DNA of 64,000 nucleotides from Marinimicrobium sp050113635 (GTDB lineage: Bacteria; Pseudomonadota; Gammaproteobacteria; Pseudomonadales; Cellvibrionaceae): positions 62,001 to 126,000 of the forward strand of contig NZ_JBNJLT010000007.1 of the NCBI RefSeq assembly GCF_050113635.1, read 5' to 3'. The notes beneath the pieces were generated by a model that searched no databases, was not told the DNA's origin, and saw nothing but the letters and a program-made list of their open reading frames with translations. The first letter of the stretch is position 1. Each line of letters starts with the position of its first letter. Positions 27,782 to 37,185 of the stretch are shown piece after piece. The translations under genes and the position numbers were made by a program.

Positions 27782-30430
27782 ATGCAAGAAGATATCGATG
27801 CCCTCGAAACCAGAGAATGGCTGGATGCCCTTGAGTCAGTTGTTCGTCACGCTGGCAGAGAGCGCGCTGCATTCCTTCTGAAGCAACTGTCAGAGAATGC
27901 GGTTGACCACGGTATTGATCAGCCCTCGGCGATCACCACCCCTTACCGCAACACAATTCCGGTTGCCAAGGAAGTGCCGAGCCCTGGCGATGCCAAGATC
28001 GAGCGCAATATCCGTTCGATTATCCGCTGGAACGCCATTGCCATGGTGGTTCGTGCGAACAAAAACGCCGATGAGCTCGGTGGCCATATTGCCTCCTTCT
28101 CCTCAGCCGCTACGCTGTATGAAGTCGGGTTTAATCACTTTTTCCGCGGCAACGAAAACGGTCCTGGCGATCTGGTGTACTTCCAGGGTCACAGTTCGCC
28201 GGGTATGTACGCGCGCTCTTTTGTAGAAGGGCGCTTGACGGAAGATCAACTCAACAATTTCCGCCGTGAAGTGGACGGCAAAGGGTTGTCTTCCTACCCA
28301 CACCCCTGGTTGATGCCGGACTATTGGCAGTTCCCCACCGTGTCTATGGGTCTTGGCCCGATTGGTGCCATCTATCAGGCGCACGTAATGCGCTACCTGG
28401 ATCAGCGCGAGCTGATCGAGAAAGGTGATCGCAAAATCTGGGCGTTCCTGGGCGACGGTGAGTGTGATGAGCCGGAAAGCCTGGGGGCGATTTCCCTCGC
28501 GGGTCGGGAGAAGCTCGACAACCTGATTTTCGTCATTAACTGTAACCTGCAGCGCCTGGATGGCCCAGTGCGGGGTAATGGCAAAATCGTACAAGAGCTT
28601 GAAGGTGTATTCCGCGGCGCCGGCTGGAACGTCCTCAAAGTCCTCTGGGGCGGTCAGTGGGACAAACTGCTGGAGAAAGACACCACCGGTTTGTTGCAGA
28701 AGCGCATGGACGAAGTGCTCGATGGCGAAATGCAAAACTTCAAAGCCAACGGCGGCGCTTACACGCGCGAGCATTTCTTCGGCAAATATCCGGAATTGCT
28801 CGAGCTGGTCAAAGACATGACCGACGATGAAATTCTGCACCTGGCTCGCGGCGGGCATGATTCGCACAAGGTGTACAACGCCTATCACAATGCCGTGAAT
28901 ACCAAAGGGCAGCCCACCGTGATTCTGGCACAAACCGTGAAAGGTTATGGCATGGGCCCCACGGGTGAGGCAGTGAACAACGCGCACCAAGTGAAGAAAC
29001 TCGATATCGAAGCCCTCAAGACCTTCCGCGACCGCTTCAATATTCCCATTGAAGACAAAGATCTCGAAAAAATCCCCTACTACCGTCCCGCCGACGACAG
29101 CCCCGAGATGCAGTATCTCCAGGAGCGTCGCAAGGAACTGAACGGTTACCTGCCGTCGCGCAAGTCCGATTTCGAAGCGTTGGAAATTCCAGCGCTGGAC
29201 GCCTTCGCCAAGCAATTGGAAGGCACCAATGGTCGCGAAATCTCCACTACCATGGCGTTTGTCCGGGTGTTGAACACGCTGATCAAGGACAAAAAAGTGG
29301 GCGATAAAGTCGTGCCCATCGTGCCTGATGAAGCGCGTACGTTCGGTATGGAAGGCATGTTCCGCCAGATCGGTATCTACTCGGCAGAAGGGCAGAAATA
29401 CACGCCGCAAGACGCTGGCCAGATCATGTATTACAAAGAGGATCAAAAAGGTCAGATCCTCGAAGAAGGGATTAACGAAGCTGGCTCCATGTCCTCGTGG
29501 ATCGCCGCCGCTACTTCGTACAGCAATCACCAGCAACCGCTGTTGCCGTTCTACATCTACTACTCGATGTTCGGCTTCCAGCGTATTGGCGATCTGGCCT
29601 GGCTGGCAGGCGATGCCCAGGCGCGCGGCTTCCTGCTCGGTGGTACCGCCGGTCGCACCACGCTGAACGGCGAAGGTCTGCAGCACCAGGACGGTCACAG
29701 CCATATTCTGGCCAATACCATCCCGAACTGCCGCACTTACGACCCGACCTTCTCCTATGAAGTGGCGGTGGTCGTGCAGCATGGCCTGAAGCGCATGTAT
29801 CAGGACAAGGAAAACTGCTACTACTATATCACCCTGATGAATGAAAACTACGAGCACCCGGACATGCCGAAAGGGGCCGAAGAGGGCATCATCAAAGGGA
29901 TCTACCTGCTGGAAAAAGGCACCAGCAAGAAGAAAAACCGCGTGCAGTTGCTGGGCTCTGGCACCATCCTGAATGAAGTGCGTGCCGCGGCCGAAATCCT
30001 GCGTAAGGACTTCAGTGTCGAAGCCGATGTGTGGAGTGTGCCCAGCGTCAACGAACTGACCCGCGACGGTCAGAGCGCCGCTCGCTGGAATTTGCTGCAC
30101 CCGACCGAGACACCGCGTAAAGCGTATGTTACCGAACAGTTGGAAGGCCAGGACGGTCCGGTCATTATTGCTACCGACTATATGAAAAACTACGCTGAAC
30201 AACTGCGTCCGTACATTCCGGCTGATTACACCGTGCTGGGTACAGACGGGTTTGGTCGCAGTGACAGCCGTCAAAAGCTGCGCCATTTCTTCGAGGTGGA
30301 CCGCCACTTTGTGGTGATTGCCGCGCTCAAGTCCCTGGCGGACCAGGGCAAAGTGAAAGCCGATGTGGTCAGCAAAGCCATCAAACAGTTTGGCATTGAC
30401 CCGGACAAGGCCGACCCCCAGACCGTTTAA
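27782..30430 (+). CDS. aceE: Pyruvate dehydrogenase E1 component (homodimeric type)
   Basis: Thiamine-diphosphate-dependent decarboxylase that feeds acetyl groups to AceF. It has 882 residues from ATG 27782, chosen for the AGGAGA ribosome site eight bases upstream; an upstream in-frame ATG at 27731 lacks one. The TPP-binding motif GDGECDEPES...NCN is clear, as is the N-terminal YFQGHSSPGMYARSF block (residues around 140) and the C-terminal HSHILANTIPNC region. It is followed by aceF after 68 bases. No PdhR-type operator was found in the 190 bases upstream. Confidence 0.97.
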   Translation: MQEDIDALETREWLDALESVVRHAGRERAAFLLKQLSENAVDHGIDQPSAITTPYRNTIPVAKEVPSPGDAKIERNIRSIIRWNAIAMVVRANKNADELGGHIASFSSAATLYEVGFNHFFRGNENGPGDLVYFQGHSSPGMYARSFVEGRLTEDQLNNFRREVDGKGLSSYPHPWLMPDYWQFPTVSMGLGPIGAIYQAHVMRYLDQRELIEKGDRKIWAFLGDGECDEPESLGAISLAGREKLDNLIFVINCNLQRLDGPVRGNGKIVQELEGVFRGAGWNVLKVLWGGQWDKLLEKDTTGLLQKRMDEVLDGEMQNFKANGGAYTREHFFGKYPELLELVKDMTDDEILHLARGGHDSHKVYNAYHNAVNTKGQPTVILAQTVKGYGMGPTGEAVNNAHQVKKLDIEALKTFRDRFNIPIEDKDLEKIPYYRPADDSPEMQYLQERRKELNGYLPSRKSDFEALEIPALDAFAKQLEGTNGREISTTMAFVRVLNTLIKDKKVGDKVVPIVPDEARTFGMEGMFRQIGIYSAEGQKYTPQDAGQIMYYKEDQKGQILEEGINEAGSMSSWIAAATSYSNHQQPLLPFYIYYSMFGFQRIGDLAWLAGDAQARGFLLGGTAGRTTLNGEGLQHQDGHSHILANTIPNCRTYDPTFSYEVAVVVQHGLKRMYQDKENCYYYITLMNENYEHPDMPKGAEEGIIKGIYLLEKGTSKKKNRVQLLGSGTILNEVRAAAEILRKDFSVEADVWSVPSVNELTRDGQSAARWNLLHPTETPRKAYVTEQLEGQDGPVIIATDYMKNYAEQLRPYIPADYTVLGTDGFGRSDSRQKLRHFFEVDRHFVVIAALKSLADQGKVKADVVSKAIKQFGIDPDKADPQTV

Positions 30431-30498
30431 CGCGCTCGGGCTCCGGGTGATCCCTGGAGCCCTGGGTCGAACACCAAGAATCTGAGTGAGGAGTTACT

Positions 30499-32418
30499 GT
30501 GGCCACAGAAACCATCAAAGTCCCCGATATCGGCGGCTCCGAAGATGTTGAAGTCATTGAAATCAGTGTGTCGGTGGGGGACACCGTCTCGGCTGAAGAT
30601 ACCCTGCTGGTCCTGGAAACCGATAAGGCGTCCATGGACATTCCCTGCCCGAAAGCGGGCAAGATTGCTTCCATCCTGGTGAAGGAAGGCGATAAGGTGT
30701 CCGAAGGTTCCGCGATTGTGGAACTGGAACTCGACGGTGAAGCCAGTTCCGAGAGCCCTAAGGAGGACGCGCCCAAGCAAGCGTCGCCAGCGCAGGACAG
30801 CGCCGCCAAGACCACGAGTCAAGGCAGCGCCGAACGCGATATCCCGGTACCGGATATCGGCGGTTCAGAAGGCGTGGAAGTGATCGAAATCAACGTCAAA
30901 GCTGGCGATGAAGTGAGCGAAGGCGATACGTTGATTGTGCTTGAAACCGACAAGGCGTCCATGGAAATTCCGTCACCGTTTAGCGGCACCATCAGCAATA
31001 TCGCGTTAAAAGAAGGCGATAAAGTGTCTGAAGGTGACCTGATCGGCAAAATGCAAACCAGTGATGATGAAAGCGCCCCGAGCCCATCGGAATCCAGCAC
31101 CCAGCCCCAGCAAGCCCCTGCCTCGCAAGGCGGTGGTGAGCAGGATATTCCGGTGCCGGATATCGGTGGTGCCGAAGGTGTGGAAGTGATCGAAGTGAGC
31201 GTCAAAGCCGGTGATGAGATCAACGAAGGTGATACTCTGATCGTGCTGGAAACTGACAAGGCGTCCATGGAAATTCCGGCTCCGGTGTCGGGCAAGGTGG
31301 TCAGCATTGCGGTGAAAGAAGGCGATAAAGTTTCGCAGGGCGACAAAATTGGCGTCATGGAAACTGCAGGGGCACCCGCTGCGTCGGAGTCCAAGTCTGA
31401 ATCAGCCAGTGCCGCAGCGCCTGCCAAAACAGAATCCGCCGCACCTCAGACGGCTTCAGGTTCTCCGGCCACAGCAACGGCTGCTAACGAGCAAGTGATC
31501 AACAGCGGTGATGTGTACGCCGGTCCTGCGGTACGTAAGCTGGGTCGTCAACTCGGTGTGGATCTGGCCAAGGTCAAGGGTTCGGGGCCTCGAGGTCGCC
31601 TTACCAAAGACGATGTGCGCAGCTATGTGAAAAATATTGTGACGACCGCTCAGTCGTCCGGTGGAGCTGTAGCGGGTGGCGGAGCTATTCCCCGCGTACC
31701 GCCGATTGATTTCAGCAAGTTTGGCGAGATTGAAACCGTCAAAATGAGCAAAATCAAAAAGCTGACTGCGGACAACATGACCCGCAACTGGCTGAATGTG
31801 CCCCATGTAACCCAGTGGGACGATATTGATATCACCGAGCTGGAAGCGTTCCGCAAAGGCCTGAAAGTCGAGGCGGAAAAACGTGGCACCAAGTTGACGC
31901 CGCTGCCCTTCCTGATTAAAGCCGCTGCTGCGGCGCTGCAGGCGGAGCCCAGCTTTAATGTGTCTCTGCATCACGATGGTGAACAGATCGTTCAGAAAAA
32001 ATACTTCCATATCGGTATGGCAGTGGATACTCCGAACGGCCTGGTAGTTCCTGTTATCCGTGACGTGGACCAGAAGGGTTTGTGGGAACTGGCGGACGAA
32101 GTGACAGCCATTGCCAAAAAAGCGCGCGACGGCAAGTTGACCGCGGCGGAAATGCAGGGCGGTTGCTTTACGATTTCCAGCCTTGGTGCCATGGGTGGTA
32201 GCGGCTTCACTCCGATTGTGAACTCACCTGAAGTAGGTATTCTCGGTGTGTCTCGCGCTCAGATGAAGCCGGTGTGGAATGGTAGTGAATTCGTGCCGCG
32301 TAATATGCTGCCGATTTCACTGTCCTACGATCATCGTGCCATTAACGGTGCGGATGCAGGCCGCTTCTTTACCTATCTGGCCGGTGTGCTTGCCGATGTG
32401 CGTCGTCTACTGCTCTGA
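30499..32418 (+). CDS. aceF: Pyruvate dehydrogenase E2 (dihydrolipoamide acetyltransferase) with three lipoyl domains
   Basis: Core of the pyruvate dehydrogenase complex: accepts acetyl from AceE on lipoyl arms and transfers it to CoA. It has 639 residues with a GTG start. Three lipoyl domains carry lipoyl-lysines in ETDKAS at K43, K152 and K254, separated by Ala/Pro/Ser/Glu-rich linkers. A peripheral-subunit-binding domain follows (about 340-375, GPAVRKLGRQLGV), then the catalytic domain. The catalytic motif is DHRAING with H612 and N616; many relatives have Asp at the latter position, but Asn is known in Azotobacter-type E2p. No E3 (lpd) gene follows, so E3 must be supplied from elsewhere. 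Confidence 0.97.
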   Translation: MATETIKVPDIGGSEDVEVIEISVSVGDTVSAEDTLLVLETDKASMDIPCPKAGKIASILVKEGDKVSEGSAIVELELDGEASSESPKEDAPKQASPAQDSAAKTTSQGSAERDIPVPDIGGSEGVEVIEINVKAGDEVSEGDTLIVLETDKASMEIPSPFSGTISNIALKEGDKVSEGDLIGKMQTSDDESAPSPSESSTQPQQAPASQGGGEQDIPVPDIGGAEGVEVIEVSVKAGDEINEGDTLIVLETDKASMEIPAPVSGKVVSIAVKEGDKVSQGDKIGVMETAGAPAASESKSESASAAAPAKTESAAPQTASGSPATATAANEQVINSGDVYAGPAVRKLGRQLGVDLAKVKGSGPRGRLTKDDVRSYVKNIVTTAQSSGGAVAGGGAIPRVPPIDFSKFGEIETVKMSKIKKLTADNMTRNWLNVPHVTQWDDIDITELEAFRKGLKVEAEKRGTKLTPLPFLIKAAAAALQAEPSFNVSLHHDGEQIVQKKYFHIGMAVDTPNGLVVPVIRDVDQKGLWELADEVTAIAKKARDGKLTAAEMQGGCFTISSLGAMGGSGFTPIVNSPEVGILGVSRAQMKPVWNGSEFVPRNMLPISLSYDHRAINGADAGRFFTYLAGVLADVRRLLL

Positions 32419-32447
32419 TAAGGTTTTCGGCGTAATCTCGTGTTCCA

Positions 32448-32476
32448 CAAAAAGACCGGCATTTGCCGGTCTTTTT
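32448..32476 (+). terminator. Intrinsic terminator after aceF
   Basis: AAAAAGACCGGCA pairs with TGCCGGTCTTTTT across a short loop, a textbook hairpin with T run. It ends the aceEF operon 30 bases after the aceF stop; the palindromic A and T runs would also work on the other strand. Confidence 0.9.
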
Positions 32477-32494
32477 GTTGCTGCTTAAAATTAT

Positions 32495-33496
32495 ATGAGA
32501 GAGTCTATGCGTAACGGGATATTAATTATTTGTTTGGCCGTAGCGGGGTGTTCTCAGCCTTTGATGACGGAGCCCCCGGTTGCGTATGAAAATACCTACA
32601 CAGCGGAAAATACCTACCGCAAAGAAGTCCAAGAATTCCCCTTCATCGAAATAGCCAGCCGCGCCGTGCCGGAAGGTGTGTTGGCCGAACGCAATCTCAA
32701 GTACGTGCAGTATGGCCGCAGAGCTCTGCAACTGGATTTGTACCGTCCGGTCCGCGATAACGGTTTGCACCCTGCGATTGTGCTGGTGCATGGTGGAGGC
32801 TGGCGCGCGGGCTACCGGGAGAACCTGACACCGCTGGCGATAGCGCTGGCGGAGCGGGGCGTCGTCGCCGCGACGATCAGCTACCGTCTTGCTCCAGAAG
32901 CACCATTTCCCGCCGCCATCCACGACACCAAAGCAGCCATTCGCTGGTTAAGAAAAAATGCCGCCCATTACGGCGTGGACCCGGAGCAGATTGCGGTGGG
33001 TGGCGCCTCAGCAGGAGGGCAGATAGCCAGCCTGACGGGCGTTACAGCGGGTCAGGCGTATTTTGATCCACAACAGACGAATAGTGAGATATCCAGCGAT
33101 GTTCAGGCAATCGTCAATATCGACGGGCTGTCGGATTTTACCTCAGAAGAGGCACGAAAATACGAGGACGCCCCCCGTAAAAACCCTTCCTCGGCGGGTG
33201 CCTGGTTTGGTGGTCGCTATGCGGAGCAGCGTGAGCGCTGGCATAAGGGATCTCCCATTTTTTATGTGCATGAAGGGATGCCGCCGATCTTCTTTCTGAA
33301 CAGTGCAAGAGAGCGTTTCAGTGTGGGGCGGGATGAAATGATTGCCCGAATGAAACCGCTGGGCATCCCCTATGACGTACAACGATTTGATCACACGCCG
33401 CATACGTTTTGGTTGTTTGACCCCTGGTTGCAACCCGCAGCGGATGCGGTCGCCGATTTTTTACTCAGTACGTTCGGGCGCCGAGCCGTTGATTAA
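32495..33496 (+). CDS. Alpha/beta-hydrolase esterase lipoprotein (BD-FAE/acetyl-esterase type)
   Basis: A 333-residue protein with a lipoprotein signal ending in LAVAGC, so it is a membrane-anchored enzyme facing the periplasm or outside. The oxyanion motif HGGGW is in VLVHGGGWRAGY, the nucleophile serine in GGASAGGQ (GxSxG), and the catalytic histidine in HTPHTFWLFDPW near the C-terminus. This hormone-sensitive-lipase-like layout is typical of feruloyl and acetyl esterases acting on short ester groups; the substrate is not known. ATG 32507 is an alternative start giving a shorter signal peptide. The 3' end overlaps the convergent VanZ-like gene by 36 bases. Confidence 0.88.
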   Translation: MRESMRNGILIICLAVAGCSQPLMTEPPVAYENTYTAENTYRKEVQEFPFIEIASRAVPEGVLAERNLKYVQYGRRALQLDLYRPVRDNGLHPAIVLVHGGGWRAGYRENLTPLAIALAERGVVAATISYRLAPEAPFPAAIHDTKAAIRWLRKNAAHYGVDPEQIAVGGASAGGQIASLTGVTAGQAYFDPQQTNSEISSDVQAIVNIDGLSDFTSEEARKYEDAPRKNPSSAGAWFGGRYAEQRERWHKGSPIFYVHEGMPPIFFLNSARERFSVGRDEMIARMKPLGIPYDVQRFDHTPHTFWLFDPWLQPAADAVADFLLSTFGRRAVD

Positions 33497-33868
33497 ACAG
33501 TGGCTCAAGTGAGGCAGCCAGCGACGCAGCGCCCCCATCAGGGCTAATCCCAGCAGCGCCCCGGCCAGGTTGGCCGCTATGTCGCCGAGGCTGAACATCC
33601 GGGGAGGGTTAAAGTGCTGGCCCACCTCAATGGCCGTGGAAAATACCACGAGCCACATCAGGCGCTGCCACCCGTGTTGGGAAGGCAGCGCGAACGTGAT
33701 GGACAGCCCGGCCACGGCGTAGCCGATGAAATGCATCACCTTGTCATTGTACTGCGGGATGTGAGGGCCGCTGCTGGTGGTGAGGCCTAAATACGTGTAA
33801 ATCAACAACAACACAACGAACTGCCAGCGGCACAGATGGCGCCACCATAGAGTGAATGTCGGCGTCAT
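33461..33868 (-). CDS. VanZ-like membrane protein
   Basis: A 135-residue inner-membrane protein with four predicted helices. The family signature is visible: YNDKVMHFIGYAVAGLSITFA in the middle and EVGQHFNPPRMFSLGDIAANLAG near the C-terminus. Function is unknown in most bacteria; the founder contributes to teicoplanin resistance in enterococci, which is not implied here. It ends inside the 3' end of the esterase gene. Confidence 0.85.
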   Translation of the reverse strand: MTPTFTLWWRHLCRWQFVVLLLIYTYLGLTTSSGPHIPQYNDKVMHFIGYAVAGLSITFALPSQHGWQRLMWLVVFSTAIEVGQHFNPPRMFSLGDIAANLAGALLGLALMGALRRWLPHLSHCLINGSAPERTE

Positions 33869-33894
33869 ACGTAAAAACTTCCGTTATCGAACCG

Positions 33895-34656
33895 TTATCG
33901 AAAAACCAGAGTGGAGATATGGGTGTTGCGTAATACCGCGGAGGTCGTGCTGCCCAGCAGGCTGTGCCGCAACGGAGACTGACCGAAAGCGCCCATTACC
34001 ATTAAGTCGATGTTATGGGTGAGCCGATAGCTATCCAGCACGTCCTCCGGTTCCCCGGCCAGAATAGTGGAATAGGTTTCAAAACCGGCCTCACATAACT
34101 GATCCCGGGCCTGGGCAAGCGGGGTCCGCGTTCCATCGACATCGGCGTCGACCGTGACCACGTGAATGGGCAGCCCCTGAAGCAACGGACTGCGGGCGAT
34201 CAAATCCACTGCTTTGCACGCGGAGAGGCCCCCATCGAAAGCGATCATAACGGCACTGGGGGCGGTAAATTGCTGTGTGGTCACGAGAACCGGTCGATGC
34301 ACAGCGCGGATCGTCTTTTCCAGATGCTTACCCGTGTGACCGTGCTCACTGGCGGAGGCCGAACCGCGTTTGCCCATCACCAGCAATCGGATGTCGGTTT
34401 CCAGTGCAGCCACAGCGGTTTCCAGTTCACCTTCGTGGGGAATGACGTCGGCCTGAAACCCCTGGCTTTCCAAACGCTGTTGAGCGTCCTGAACGCTTTG
34501 TTGCCGGGTGTGGTCGGTCGCTTCGCTGCCTGAGTGAGCGTCGCTGTGTAATACGCTGATGGGAGCGCCCAGCCTCTTGGCGGCCCAGCTCGCATAATCG
34601 CACACAGCGTCGGCGTACGGGGACTCGTCAACGCAGGCAATAACCTTGTCATGCAT
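33895..34656 (-). CDS. Universal stress protein with two Usp domains
   Basis: 253 residues with two tandem UspA folds (about 1-135 and 145-253). The first begins KVIACVDESPYADAVCDYA, the second AVMIAFDGGLSACKAVDLI. ATP-binding-type GxxG(9)S motifs are partly conserved: VMGKRGSAS in the first half and VMGAFGQSPLRHSLLGSTTS in the second. No membrane segment. It resembles stress proteins responding to growth arrest. A distinct two-domain Usp protein is encoded at 55366-56190. Confidence 0.9.
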   Translation of the reverse strand: MHDKVIACVDESPYADAVCDYASWAAKRLGAPISVLHSDAHSGSEATDHTRQQSVQDAQQRLESQGFQADVIPHEGELETAVAALETDIRLLVMGKRGSASASEHGHTGKHLEKTIRAVHRPVLVTTQQFTAPSAVMIAFDGGLSACKAVDLIARSPLLQGLPIHVVTVDADVDGTRTPLAQARDQLCEAGFETYSTILAGEPEDVLDSYRLTHNIDLMVMGAFGQSPLRHSLLGSTTSAVLRNTHISTLVFR

Positions 34657-34744
34657 GGGGGGCTCTCCGGGAAGCGGTGTCGACCAATGGCGTATGGTAA
34701 CCCGGTATGCTGTCGCTTTGAAACACAGCCTTGGCGATGTCGGA

Positions 34745-35389
34745 TTAACCCTCGTCTGGATGAGTCATCAATTCTTTCGCACGCTGAAGATCGTCCGGCG
34801 AGTTAATGTTGAAGAAATCCCCCGGGCTGGCGGCGACGGGAATACCCAGCCCTCCGTGCTGCACGATCCAGTCGCTCAGTCTGGGGTGCTGTGCGCTGGC
34901 CAATGTCTTCTCAATGCGAGATGCCAGGGAGCGGTGCCAAAGCGCGAATGTCGGGTGGCCGCCCTCTGCGTCACACGCAAAGGCCACCGGCGCTTTGGTC
35001 TCGCGTACAGCGGCGTACAATGTCGCCACCAGTGTGTCGGGAAACCAGGGGGTATCGCCGGCAAAGCTGGCGAGCCATTGCGCCTCGGGCCGTGTCTGGG
35101 CCATGTGCTGCAGTCCGGCGTGCACGCCGGCCAATGGACCTGGGTAGTTCGGAAACTGATCGGGAACGATTTCCAGACCTGCCAGACCTGTATGTGCGAA
35201 ATGTGCGAAGCGCTCCGGGTCGCCATTGGCGTTCAGCCATAACGTCTCGACCTGGGGCAGGGCACATCGATGGATGTGCTCCAACAGGGATGCACCGCCA
35301 AACGTTATCAGGCATTTGTCGATCCCGTCGAGGCGTCGTGCCCGGCCACCGGCAAGTACCAAACCAATAATGGTAGGGGAGTCTGTCAT
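34745..35389 (-). CDS. mobA: Molybdenum cofactor guanylyltransferase MobA
   Basis: Attaches GMP to molybdopterin to make the MGD cofactor for DMSO-reductase-type enzymes. It has 214 residues from ATG 35389, chosen because the N-terminal nucleotide-binding motif LAGGRARRLDGIDKCL then starts near residue 13, as in the family. The central block (DQFPNYPGPLAGVHAGL and ASFAGDTPWFPDTLV) and the C-terminal ININSPDDL-like segment, here FNINSPDDLQRA, are present. It is divergent from pdxH, 86 bases away. Confidence 0.94.
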   Translation of the reverse strand: MTDSPTIIGLVLAGGRARRLDGIDKCLITFGGASLLEHIHRCALPQVETLWLNANGDPERFAHFAHTGLAGLEIVPDQFPNYPGPLAGVHAGLQHMAQTRPEAQWLASFAGDTPWFPDTLVATLYAAVRETKAPVAFACDAEGGHPTFALWHRSLASRIEKTLASAQHPRLSDWIVQHGGLGIPVAASPGDFFNINSPDDLQRAKELMTHPDEG

Positions 35390-35475
35390 GTTTAAGGTTA
35401 ACGCCATGCACTTTTACCAGTAGTATACGTATCATTACTGTACGCGGTAAGCGCCGATAACGTGGGAGTTTTATC

Positions 35476-36120
35476 ATGTCTCTGGATTTGCAAAGTCTGC
35501 GCCGAGAGTATCTGCGCGGAGGTTTGAACCTGGAAGATCTCAGTGCCACCCCGATCGAACAGTTTGAAGTCTGGATGGCGCAGGCAGTTGAAGCGCAAAT
35601 CCCCGATCCCACCGCCATGGTACTCGCTACAGCGACGCCCGACGGCCAGCCGTCGCAACGTATCGTGTTGTTGAAAGGGATGGATGAGAAAGGGTTTGTG
35701 TTTTACACCAACTACGGCAGTCGCAAGGCGCGGGAGCTGGCCACTAACGCCCGCGTCAGCCTGCACTTTCCGTGGCACGTGCTTGAACGTCAAGTGGATG
35801 TCTGTGGCACGGTGAAGCGCTTGACGGACGAGGAATCCGCCCATTATTTCCATCGTCGTCCCAGAGAGAGTCAACTGGCGGCCTGGGCCTCTCATCAGAG
35901 CCGACCCATTGAGTCGCGCGATGCGCTAATGGCGCAATACCGGGAGGTAGAACAACGTTTTAGCGGCGAGGACATTCCACTCCCGGCGTTCTGGGGTGGC
36001 TATCGCATCGAGCCGCATCAGGTTGAGTTTTGGCAGGGCGGGGCGCATCGGCTGCACGACCGTTTTGAATACAACCGGCTAAACGATGGCAATTGGTCCA
36101 TCGACCGATTGGAGCCGTGA
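35476..36120 (+). CDS. pdxH: Pyridoxamine 5'-phosphate oxidase
   Basis: FMN enzyme making pyridoxal 5'-phosphate from the pyridoxine or pyridoxamine phosphates. It has 214 residues (E. coli 218). Conserved FMN and substrate segments are QRIVLLKGMDEKGFVFYTNY, SRKARELATNARVSLHFPW, RPRESQLAAWASHQS and the C-terminal FWQGGAHRLHDRFEY. It starts a rightward series with the quinone reductase gene beginning two bases after its stop. Confidence 0.96.
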   Translation: MSLDLQSLRREYLRGGLNLEDLSATPIEQFEVWMAQAVEAQIPDPTAMVLATATPDGQPSQRIVLLKGMDEKGFVFYTNYGSRKARELATNARVSLHFPWHVLERQVDVCGTVKRLTDEESAHYFHRRPRESQLAAWASHQSRPIESRDALMAQYREVEQRFSGEDIPLPAFWGGYRIEPHQVEFWQGGAHRLHDRFEYNRLNDGNWSIDRLEP

Positions 36121-36122
36121 CG

Positions 36123-37112
36123 ATGGATTCCAACATGCGTTTTATTCATTGCGAGGGACCGGGCGGTCCGAAAGTGATGATGTTATGTGAAGCCGCTAAA
36201 CCCGCTCCGGGGCCTGATGAGGTCCTGATACGGGTGGCGGCCTGCGGTGTCAATCGGCCGGATGTGTTACAGCGCCGTGGGCTCTACCCGCCGCCGGACG
36301 ATGCTTCACCCGTGCTGGGCCTCGAGGTGTCAGGCACGGTGGTACATGTCGGGGAGAACGTCGAACGGTGGCGACAGGGGGATGAGATCTGTGCGCTCGT
36401 CAACGGCGGCGGTTACGCCGATCATGTCGTCGCCCCCGCGCGGCAGTGCCTGCCCGTGCCAAAAGGTATGGACCTGGTGGATGCGGCGGCGTTGCCTGAG
36501 ACGCTGTTCACCGTATGGCATAACCTGTGGCAACGGGCGCGCCTGCAGCCCGGGGAAACCCTGCTGGTTCACGGTGGTGCCAGCGGTATTGGTACCACCG
36601 CTATTCAACTGGCCAAAGCACTGGATCACACGGTGATAGTGACTGCCGGCAGTCGGGAAAAGTGCGACGCGTGCCGTAAGCTTGGCGCCGATAGAGCCAT
36701 TCATTATCGCGATGAAGAGTTTGTTGAAGAGGTCAAGGCGTTTACGGACGGCCGCGGAGCGGACGTTATTCTGGATATGGTGGGTGGAGATTATATTCAG
36801 CGCAATCTAAAAGCGGCAGCCCCGGAGGGGCGCATTGTCAATATCGCGTATCTGCAAAGCAGCGAAGCGAAGGTGGATTTTACCCCTTTGCTGCTCAAGC
36901 GTTTAACCCTGACAGGTTCGACGCTGCGGGCGCAGAGTGCCGACACAAAGGCCGCGATAGCGCGTGAACTCGAGCAGCGGGTCTGGCCGCTTATTGCACT
37001 GGGACGAATCCGCCCGCTGATTAATCACCGGTTTTCCTTAGTGGAGGCACCACAGGCCCACGAATTAATGGAATCCAACCAGTTGATTGGTAAAATACTG
37101 CTGTTGCCCTGA
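36123..37112 (+). CDS. NAD(P)H quinone oxidoreductase, zinc-free MDR family (PIG3-like)
   Basis: A 329-residue medium-chain reductase. N-terminal GroES-like fold with GVNRPDVLQRRGLYPPP and GLEVSGTVV; the Rossmann fold carries HGGASGIGTTAIQLAKAL for NADPH binding and the downstream block GADVILDMVGGDY. Zinc-binding cysteines and histidines of alcohol dehydrogenases are absent, matching quinone oxidoreductases. ATG 36123 is used; the frame is open 30 bases upstream but within pdxH. Exact electron acceptor is unknown. Confidence 0.92.
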   Translation: MDSNMRFIHCEGPGGPKVMMLCEAAKPAPGPDEVLIRVAACGVNRPDVLQRRGLYPPPDDASPVLGLEVSGTVVHVGENVERWRQGDEICALVNGGGYADHVVAPARQCLPVPKGMDLVDAAALPETLFTVWHNLWQRARLQPGETLLVHGGASGIGTTAIQLAKALDHTVIVTAGSREKCDACRKLGADRAIHYRDEEFVEEVKAFTDGRGADVILDMVGGDYIQRNLKAAAPEGRIVNIAYLQSSEAKVDFTPLLLKRLTLTGSTLRAQSADTKAAIARELEQRVWPLIALGRIRPLINHRFSLVEAPQAHELMESNQLIGKILLLP

Positions 37113-37185
37113 GGCCCGTTCGTGAGTTGCCGCGGTGCCTTCTCACGACCCAACCCCATTTTCGCCCCGCGCTGGAGATTCACCT

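Noticed and set aside
28103..30307. 734-codon open frame on the minus strand inside aceE
   Set aside because: It is the mirror of aceE codon bias; the protein is His/Phe/Val/Gln rich with no domain and no ribosome site. aceE is certain on the other strand.
33882..33903. Tandem CCGTTATCGAA repeat between VanZ-like and Usp genes
   Set aside because: Only two 11-base copies; too short to call a regulatory array, no matching operator known to me.
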